From Comamonadaceae bacterium (GTDB taxonomy: Bacteria > Pseudomonadota > Gammaproteobacteria > Burkholderiales > Burkholderiaceae_C): a DNA stretch of 36,855 bases. Position 1 is the stretch's first letter, and each line of letters begins with the position of its first letter. The stretch spans positions 1-36,855 of the forward strand of contig CANFLX010000027.1 of NCBI GenBank assembly GCA_947447985.1. Direction: 5' to 3'. The translations under genes were made by a program, and so were the position numbers. Shown here in pieces: positions 35,677 to 36,855 of this stretch. The notes below the pieces were generated by a model that was given only the letters and a program-made list of their open reading frames with translations, was not told where the DNA came from and did no database searches.

Positions 35677-36752
35677 GGAAAGGCGGTCGGAGGAAGGATA
35701 TCGGAAGCAAAGGCCGCGAGTTCTGGCGCCAACGGGGCGATGAGCGTGATGCGCTCACCAGTGGCCGGATGGTCGCATTGCAAACGCCAGGCATGCAGAA
35801 ACATGCGCTTCAAGGCCTGGCCGCCTGGCGCGCGGGCGAGCGCCTTGTTGTGCTCAAAGTCGCCGTACTTGTCGTCGCCCGCGATGGGCAGACCTTCGGA
35901 CGCCAAATGCACCCGGATTTGGTGGGTGCGCCCGGTTTTGATGGTGACTTCGAGCAGGGAATACGCCTGCACGGCGTCTTTGGGCGTCACCGCCTTGACT
36001 TTCACCAGCGTCAGGGAGGGCATGCCGTCGGGGTCGTCTTTGGAGACCACCTTGACCCGGCGCTCCCCTTCCCCTTTGCCGCCGTCGACATCCAACAAGT
36101 ATTTGTGCAGCGGCTTGTCGAGCACTTTCTTGTTCTGGGGCCAGTGGCCCCGTACCAGCGCCAGGTAGGTCTTGCCGGTGCCCCGGTCGCGGAACTGGGC
36201 TTGCAGGTGCTTGAGGGCGCTGCGTTTTTTGGCAATCAGCAAAATGCCGCTGGTTTCCCGGTCAAGGCGGTGTACCAACTCCAAAAAAGGGGCCTGCGGG
36301 CGCGCCATGCGCAGCTGCTCAATCACGCCAAAGCTCACCCCCGAGCCGCCATGCACCGCCACGCCAGCGGGTTTGTCAATGGCCAAAAAATGGGCGTCTT
36401 CAAACAAAACGGCGAAATTCTTGGCCGGAACGTGCTTGGAGACCCCATCGGCCATCGCTTGGGCTTTGTCGGCGGCGCGCTCAGACACCCGCACCGGCGG
36501 CAGGCGCAGCACATCGCCCTCTTGCAGTCGGGTGTCGGCGCTGGCCCTGCCCTTGTTGACCCGCACCTCGCCACTGCGGATGATGCGGTAAATGTGGGTT
36601 TTGGGTACACCTTTGAGGTGGCGCATCAGGAAATTGTCCAGACGCTGGTCGCTGCCGCCTTCGTCCACCGTGAGCCACTGAACGGCCACTGCTGCCGCAC
36701 CCGGAGAATCGGCGGCGGGGGCAGTTACTTTGGCCTCTATAATGTGTTTCAC
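35673..36752 (-). CDS. rluC: 23S rRNA pseudouridine synthase RluC
   Basis: Makes pseudouridine at positions 955, 2504 and 2580 (E. coli numbering) of 23S rRNA. The 359 residues have an N-terminal S4 RNA-binding domain (QRLDNFLMRHLKGVPKTHIY, SGEVRVNKGR) and the catalytic domain with DKPAGVAVHGGSGVSFGVIE and ELVHRLDRETSGILL, the aspartate being the catalytic residue. GRTHQIRVHLASEGLPIAGD completes the set. The GTG at 36752 is the only start giving the full S4 domain with a modest N-terminal extension; no ribosome-binding site is obvious, so a start a few codons later is possible. Confidence 0.93.
   Translation of the reverse strand: MKHIIEAKVTAPAADSPGAAAVAVQWLTVDEGGSDQRLDNFLMRHLKGVPKTHIYRIIRSGEVRVNKGRASADTRLQEGDVLRLPPVRVSERAADKAQAMADGVSKHVPAKNFAVLFEDAHFLAIDKPAGVAVHGGSGVSFGVIEQLRMARPQAPFLELVHRLDRETSGILLIAKKRSALKHLQAQFRDRGTGKTYLALVRGHWPQNKKVLDKPLHKYLLDVDGGKGEGERRVKVVSKDDPDGMPSLTLVKVKAVTPKDAVQAYSLLEVTIKTGRTHQIRVHLASEGLPIAGDDKYGDFEHNKALARAPGGQALKRMFLHAWRLQCDHPATGERITLIAPLAPELAAFASDILPPTAFP
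36738..36743 (+). promoter_or_regulatory. Possible -10 element of a divergent plus-strand promoter
   Basis: A perfect TATAAT on the plus strand lies inside the first codons of rluC and points out of the window. In many proteobacteria rne, for RNase E, is divergent from rluC and has a long leader, so this could drive it. No good -35 box is seen. Confidence 0.35.
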
Positions 36753-36855
36753 TAGCGATTTGCTGTAAGTGGTTGATTTGGTTGGAGTTTAGTCCACCCC
36801 CTGCCCAAAGCCTCGCTAGCCGGTCGATGCCGCCTTGCTGCATTGCTTGCAAATC

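Overview
The window is high-GC DNA with a gene order and protein style typical of a betaproteobacterium of the family Comamonadaceae (Rhodoferax/Limnohabitans/Comamonas relatives). This placement rests on recognising protein families and synteny by eye; no search was run. There are no rRNA or tRNA genes, insertion sequences, prophage genes or CRISPR arrays. The window is densely coding and most genes lie on the minus strand.

Positions 1-9858 (minus strand) hold one aromatic-acid operon. Read in transcription order it is 4-oxalomesaconate tautomerase (pmdU), a three-part TRAP transporter (dctP, dctQ, dctM), 4-hydroxybenzoate 3-monooxygenase (pobA), then pmdE, pmdF, pmdD, pmdA, pmdB and pmdC, the last cut by the window edge. 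Together they would import an aromatic acid, hydroxylate 4-hydroxybenzoate to protocatechuate, cleave the ring at 4,5, and carry the product to pyruvate and oxaloacetate. The order copies the Comamonas pmdUKEFDABC operon, except that a TRAP system sits where the permease pmdK is expected and pobA has joined. A divergent LysR regulator (10003-10911) faces the operon across 144 bp containing two dyad sites.

Positions 10947-13103 (minus) hold a 2-hydroxyacid dehydrogenase, a nitroreductase and a hotdog thioesterase. A plus-strand phasin gene follows, with a near-consensus promoter flanked by two copies of a palindromic operator and a hairpin-rich 3' region ending in a strong terminator. A patatin-like lipoprotein, a 75-residue orphan and a small lysine-rich secreted protein lie between 14130 and 15644.

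Positions 15718-25712 (minus) are the core cluster mucD-lepA-lepB-rnc-era-recO-pdxJ-acpS-nagZ, with many overlapping start and stop codons. The rpoE-rseA-rseB genes that commonly sit between fabF and mucD in related bacteria are absent; one YgfX-like membrane protein fills the space. Between mucD and lepA is a 430-bp gene-free stretch containing an orphan intrinsic terminator.

Positions 25757-32202 (minus) are the classical lipid cluster yceD-rpmF-plsX-fabH-fabD-fabG-acpP-fabF. Positions 32228-33591 (plus) hold maf and an RsmI-like methyltransferase. Positions 33588-36752 (minus) hold rluC, gph, a Rieske protein and an S49 peptidase. The last 100 bases probably begin a divergent upstream region, plausibly that of rne, which lies outside the window.
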